The notes below the pieces were generated by a model. That model made no database searches and was not told the origin of the DNA. It saw nothing but the letters and a program-made list of their open reading frames with translations. From NCBI RefSeq assembly GCF_902506415.1, contig NZ_LR733275.1:4249856-4313855 (forward strand): 64,000 nucleotides of DNA, written 5' to 3'. This DNA comes from Massilia sp. 9I. GTDB lineage: Bacteria; Pseudomonadota; Gammaproteobacteria; Burkholderiales; Burkholderiaceae_D. The stretch's first letter is position 1. Each line of letters starts with the position of its first letter. This document shows positions 61,153-64,000 of the stretch, piece by piece. Made by a program: the position numbers and the translations under genes.

Positions 61153-61830
61153 ATGAGCAAGCAACTCCGCATCGACTTCGTCTCGGACGTCTCCTGCCCC
61201 TGGTGCGCGATCGGCCTCAGCTCGCTGGAGCTGGCGCTGGCGCGCGTCAAGGGAGAAGTCGAGGCCGACATGCATTTCCAGCCCTTCGAGCTGAACCCGA
61301 ACATGGGTCCGGACGGCCAGGACATCGTCGAGCACATCACCGAAAAATACGGCGCCACCGCCGAGCAGCAGGCCAATAGCCGCGAGGCGATCCGCCAGCG
61401 CGGCGCGGACGTCGGCTTCACTTTCGACATGGAACGGCGGGGCCGCATCTACAACACCTTCGATGCGCACCGCCTGCTGTCCTGGGCCGAGGAACAAGGC
61501 CGCCAGCGCGACCTCAAGATGACCCTGTTCGAAGCCTACTTCACCAACTGCGAAGACCCCAGCAACCACGACGTGCTGCTGCGCGCCGCCGAGCGCGCCG
61601 GCCTGGACCGCGAGAGCGCCGCGCGCATCCTGGCGAGCGATGAATACGCCGACGAGGTGCGCGAGCGCGAACAGTTCTTCCAGCGCGCCGGCATCCATTC
61701 GGTACCGGCCATCATCATCAACCAGCGCCACCTGATTTCGGGCGGCCAGCCGCCGGAAGTGTTCGAGCAGGCGCTGCGCGAGATCGCCGCGCGCGGCGAC
61801 GCCCCGCAGGCGCAAGCGCAGCAGCAATAA
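61153..61830 (+). CDS. DsbA family oxidoreductase (FrnE-like)
   Basis: Thioredoxin-fold DsbA-like protein of 225 aa, FrnE/polyketide-type subfamily, without a signal peptide and therefore cytosolic. The CPWC active site is in FVSDVSCPWCAIGLSSLE; the cis-Pro loop is in GIHSVPAIIINQRHLISGGQPPEVFEQAL. LNTFDAHRLL-like (YNTFDAHRLL) is a signature of the group. It may isomerise or oxidise thiols under stress. It converges with the next gene, only 4 bases apart. Confidence 0.92.
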   Translation: MSKQLRIDFVSDVSCPWCAIGLSSLELALARVKGEVEADMHFQPFELNPNMGPDGQDIVEHITEKYGATAEQQANSREAIRQRGADVGFTFDMERRGRIYNTFDAHRLLSWAEEQGRQRDLKMTLFEAYFTNCEDPSNHDVLLRAAERAGLDRESAARILASDEYADEVREREQFFQRAGIHSVPAIIINQRHLISGGQPPEVFEQALREIAARGDAPQAQAQQQ

Positions 61831-61834
61831 AAGC

Positions 61835-62680
61835 CTAGTTCAGATCCAGCACCACCGGCTGGTGGTCCGAGGCCGCGGTCTCGGACTGCACGTCCACCGA
61901 CGCCACCCGCGGCGCCAGGTCTTCCGTCACGAAGAAGTGGTCGTAGCATTCCGGGCGCTGCGGCCAGGGATAGCCGTGCAGGCCGGTGGTCGGCGCGCGC
62001 GCCACGTTGCCGTGCGCGACACGCCAGGCGTCCAGGAAGGCCGGTGCGCCATCGTCCATCGGTGCCAGCAGGGCGCGATAATCCTCGTCGTCCGGCGCGA
62101 AATTGAAGTCGCCGCACAGGATGCTCGATGCGGGACGGAAGCCCAGCTGGTAGGGCGCATCCAGGTTCGGATCGGGCTGGAAGATGCGGGCTCTGGCGCT
62201 TGCTTCGCCGTGCAGCTCGCGAATGCGGCGCACCTGCGCCATGCGCTGCAGCGGCGAATGGTATTCGAGGTGGGTGGTCATCAGGCGCAGCTTGCCGCTG
62301 GGCGCATCGATGACGGTTTCCATCAGCCCGCGCGGCATGCCGGCCGGACCTTCCGGGTCGGCCGGCCACGGCAGCAGGTGGCGGTGCACCTGCGAGATGC
62401 GGTACTTCGAGAGGATCAGGTTGCCGAACAGGCGCGGGGAGTTGTTCTTGTAGAGTTCACTCGGGGCATGCTCCATCATGTGGAAACCGCCGAAGGCGCC
62501 GCCCAGCTGTTTGAACTGGTTGGCGCTTGCGCCTCCCTCCAGTTCCGGGTGGTTGGCCGCCACTTCCTGCAGGCAGATCACGTCCGGATTCAGCCGGCGC
62601 AGGACATCGATGATCGCGTGAATGCGGATCCTGCCGTCCTTGCCACAACCCCAGTGAATGTTCCAACTTACTACGCGCAT
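61835..62680 (-). CDS. Endonuclease/exonuclease/phosphatase family protein
   Basis: DNase-I-fold protein of 281 aa. RVVSWNIHWGCG (Asn), NPDVICLQEVAAN (Glu), THLEYHS, LCGDFNFAPDD and ETAASDHQPVVLDLN give the full active-site set. It is closer to the short exodeoxyribonuclease-like metal-dependent hydrolases than to the paralogue at 58.9-59.8 kb. The ATG is chosen over a GTG one codon upstream. It follows tsaD on the same strand after 132 bases. Confidence 0.88.
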   Translation of the reverse strand: MRVVSWNIHWGCGKDGRIRIHAIIDVLRRLNPDVICLQEVAANHPELEGGASANQFKQLGGAFGGFHMMEHAPSELYKNNSPRLFGNLILSKYRISQVHRHLLPWPADPEGPAGMPRGLMETVIDAPSGKLRLMTTHLEYHSPLQRMAQVRRIRELHGEASARARIFQPDPNLDAPYQLGFRPASSILCGDFNFAPDDEDYRALLAPMDDGAPAFLDAWRVAHGNVARAPTTGLHGYPWPQRPECYDHFFVTEDLAPRVASVDVQSETAASDHQPVVLDLN

Positions 62681-62793
62681 CACACGACCTCCGTAAAACT
62701 TAACCGTCGGATATTGCCATCGTTTGGCAAGGGGCGGTCACACGGTAGGATCGATGTTAAGTAAGCAAGTTCAATGTTGATAACGGGTGTTGC

Positions 62794-62813
62794 AAGCCTG
62801 TCCAGACAGGCTT
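62794..62813 (-). terminator. Hairpin at the end of tsaD
   Basis: AAGCCTGTC and GACAGGCTT form a near-perfect short stem that touches the tsaD stop codon. No U-run follows on the minus strand, so termination is uncertain. Confidence 0.35.
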
Positions 62814-63853
62814 TATGCGGCTTCCAGCTCGTCCAGCGGCCAGCGTGGGCGCACGTTGAATGCGTAGTCGCGCTGCGCCAGGTCGGGATTGCGCTCGAGG
62901 CGCATGGCGCCGGCAAACGCGATCATGGCGCCGTTGTCGGTGCAGAATTCCAGCTCCGGGTAATACACCTTGAACTTGCGTTTGGCCGCCGCCGCGTTGA
63001 GCGATTCGCGCAGCTGGCGGTTGGCGCCGACGCCGCCGGCGATCACCAGGCGGTTCAATCCCGTGTGCTTCAGCGCGTTCACGCATTTGGCCGTCAACAC
63101 TTCCACGATCGCGTCGACGAAGCCGCGCGCGATGTTGGCCTTGTCCTGTTCGCAGATGTTGGCGACCACTTTCTCCTCGTGGTTCTTCACCACCGTCAGC
63201 ACCGCGGTCTTCAGGCCCGAGAAGCTGAAGTTGAAATCCTTCGAGTGCAGCATCGGGCGCGGCAGGGTGTAGGCGGCCGGGTCGCCGAACTCGGCCAGGC
63301 GCGAGATCGCCGGACCGCCCGGATAACCGAGGCCCAGCAGCTTGGCCGACTTGTCGAAGGCTTCGCCGGCGGCGTCGTCCAGGGTCTCGCCCAGCAGCGT
63401 GTAGCGGCCGACGCCATCCACCCGCATCAGCTGGGTGTGGCCGCCCGAGACCAGCAGGGCGATGAAGGGGAAGTCCGGGCGCTCGCTGGCCAGCAGCGGC
63501 GACAGCAGGTGGCCTTCCAGGTGATGCACCCCCAGCACCGGCTTGTCGAGGGCGAGCGCCAGCGAGCAGGCCACCGAGGAACCGACCAGCAGCGCGCCGG
63601 CCAGGCCCGGACCCTGGGTATAGGCGATGGCGTCGATATGCGAGGCCGGAAGGTCGGCGCGCTTGAGCACCTCTTCCAGCAGTGGCAGGGCGCGCCGGAT
63701 GTGGTCGCGCGAAGCCAGTTCCGGCACCACGCCGCCGTACTCTTCGTGCATGGCCACCTGCGAGTGCAGGGCATGGGACAGCAGGCCGCGCTCGGTGTCG
63801 TACAGAGCCAGGCCGGTTTCATCGCAGGAGGATTCGACGCCGAGAACAATCAT
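62813..63853 (-). CDS. tsaD: tRNA N6-adenosine threonylcarbamoyltransferase TsaD
   Basis: TsaD/Kae1/Gcp of 346 aa, which transfers threonylcarbamoyl to A37 of ANN-decoding tRNAs with TsaB and Tsa[18 protein letters not shown] opens the ASKHA fold. The metal ligands lie in [14 protein letters not shown] and [14 protein letters not shown] (His residues) and in the C-terminal NGAMIAFAG segment; [13 protein letters not shown] is also diagnostic. Complete, with the ATG at 63853. Confidence 0.97.
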   Translation of the reverse strand: MIVLGVESSCDETGLALYDTERGLLSHALHSQVAMHEEYGGVVPELASRDHIRRALPLLEEVLKRADLPASHIDAIAYTQGPGLAGALLVGSSVACSLALALDKPVLGVHHLEGHLLSPLLASERPDFPFIALLVSGGHTQLMRVDGVGRYTLLGETLDDAAGEAFDKSAKLLGLGYPGGPAISRLAEFGDPAAYTLPRPMLHSKDFNFSFSGLKTAVLTVVKNHEEKVVANICEQDKANIARGFVDAIVEVLTAKCVNALKHTGLNRLVIAGGVGANRQLRESLNAAAAKRKFKVYYPELEFCTDNGAMIAFAGAMRLERNPDLAQRDYAFNVRPRWPLDELEAA

Positions 63854-63892
63854 GGGGGAAACAGCAGGGAGGAAAAGGGAGATTTTACAGCA

Positions 63893-63913
63893 GGGTGGGC
63901 CGCCGGCCCACCC
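63893..63913. repeat. Hairpin GGGTGGGCC / GGCCCACCC
   Basis: Perfect 9-bp stem with loop GCC in the gap between tsaD and the upstream DAHP synthase gene end. It shares the AGGGTGGGC core of the REP-like elements but lacks their GCCCACGCG end, so it may be a diverged copy or a terminator without a U-run. Confidence 0.45.
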
Positions 63914-63923
63914 ATCAAGGGCA

Positions 63924-64000
63924 TTACGGGCGTTGCAGCAGTTCCTGATGCGCGCTGCGCAACATTGCCTCGGTCTCTTCCCAGCCGATGCAGCCGTCGG
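63924..64000 (-). CDS. 3-deoxy-7-phosphoheptulonate synthase, C-terminal fragment
   Basis: Only the last 25 codons are in the window (the gene continues beyond 64,000). They read [24 protein letters not shown] then TAA. The [12 protein letters not shown] segment is the C-terminus typical of class I (AroF/AroG) DAHP synthases, first enzyme of the shikimate pathway. Identification rests on this short piece and on frame continuity. Confidence 0.7.
   Translation of the reverse strand, partial: DGCIGWEETEAMLRSAHQELLQRP

Overview
The window is a stretch of GC-rich, densely packed bacterial chromosome. Gene content and order point to a betaproteobacterium of the Burkholderiales, most likely Oxalobacteraceae (Massilia/Telluria-like). 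The pointers are a pyrR-pyrB-pyrC' block with a degenerate dihydroorotase, a miaB-phoL-ybeY-corC-lnt-glyQS block, a short H-NS-like protein and E. coli-type IlvD. This placement rests on recognised families and gene order, not on a database search. I see no phage, insertion sequence, CRISPR array or rRNA. The only RNA genes are two tandem tRNA-Met(CAU) genes and one unassigned candidate structured RNA.

Layout. 1-6.7 kb (+): yqgE, yqgF, pyrR, pyrB, pyrC', an acyltransferase and ilvD. 6.7-9.4 kb: apaH (-), a lone WecA-type sugar-phosphate transferase and an H-NS-like gene. 9.5-13.8 kb (+): phosphomannomutase/phosphoglucomutase, waaC, waaA and a YcxB-like protein. 13.9-24.8 kb (-): a long co-directional run read as miaB, phoL, ybeY, corC, lnt, glyQ, glyS, gmhB, plsC and a YgjP-type metallopeptidase. 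24.8-31.4 kb is more accessory. It holds an AT-rich leader before an XRE-like Q-rich protein, an HDOD pair, a GST, a DUF1697 protein, a PEP-CTERM-like short protein and a divergent FtsH-like AAA+/M41 membrane protease. 31.4-37.6 kb: a KefB/YbaL-type antiporter, then a TetR regulator divergent from a thiolase/acyl-CoA dehydrogenase/CoA-racemase operon. 37.6-49.9 kb is mostly housekeeping: DUF445, tRNA-Met x2, miaA, mutL, cyclophilin, DedA, alpha-carbonic anhydrase, mutarotase, amiC, tsaE and queG. 50-54 kb: a DctR/DctB-like two-component system beside a TRAP-type DctP gene with no permease, then a structured intergenic region ending in a strong terminator. 54.2-64 kb: ogt, xerD, a PAS-PAS-GGDEF-EAL protein, two endonuclease/exonuclease/phosphatase-family proteins, ybaK, plsY, a DsbA-like protein, tsaD and the 3' end of a DAHP synthase gene.

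Functional themes. tRNA maturation and modification is strongly represented (miaA, miaB, tsaD, tsaE, queG, ybeY, ybaK, glyQS, tRNA-Met). So is envelope biogenesis (gmhB, waaC, waaA, pgm, lnt, two plsC-type genes, plsY, amiC). The most distinctive items are the metal-ligand-deficient dihydroorotase, the orphan FtsH-like protease, the operon for probable alpha-methyl-branched acyl-CoA oxidation with a palindromic operator over its promoter, the DctP/DctBR set without transporter subunits, palindromic REP-like elements that abut coding sequence ends, and the structured intergenic RNA candidate before ogt. None is proven to be a new system.
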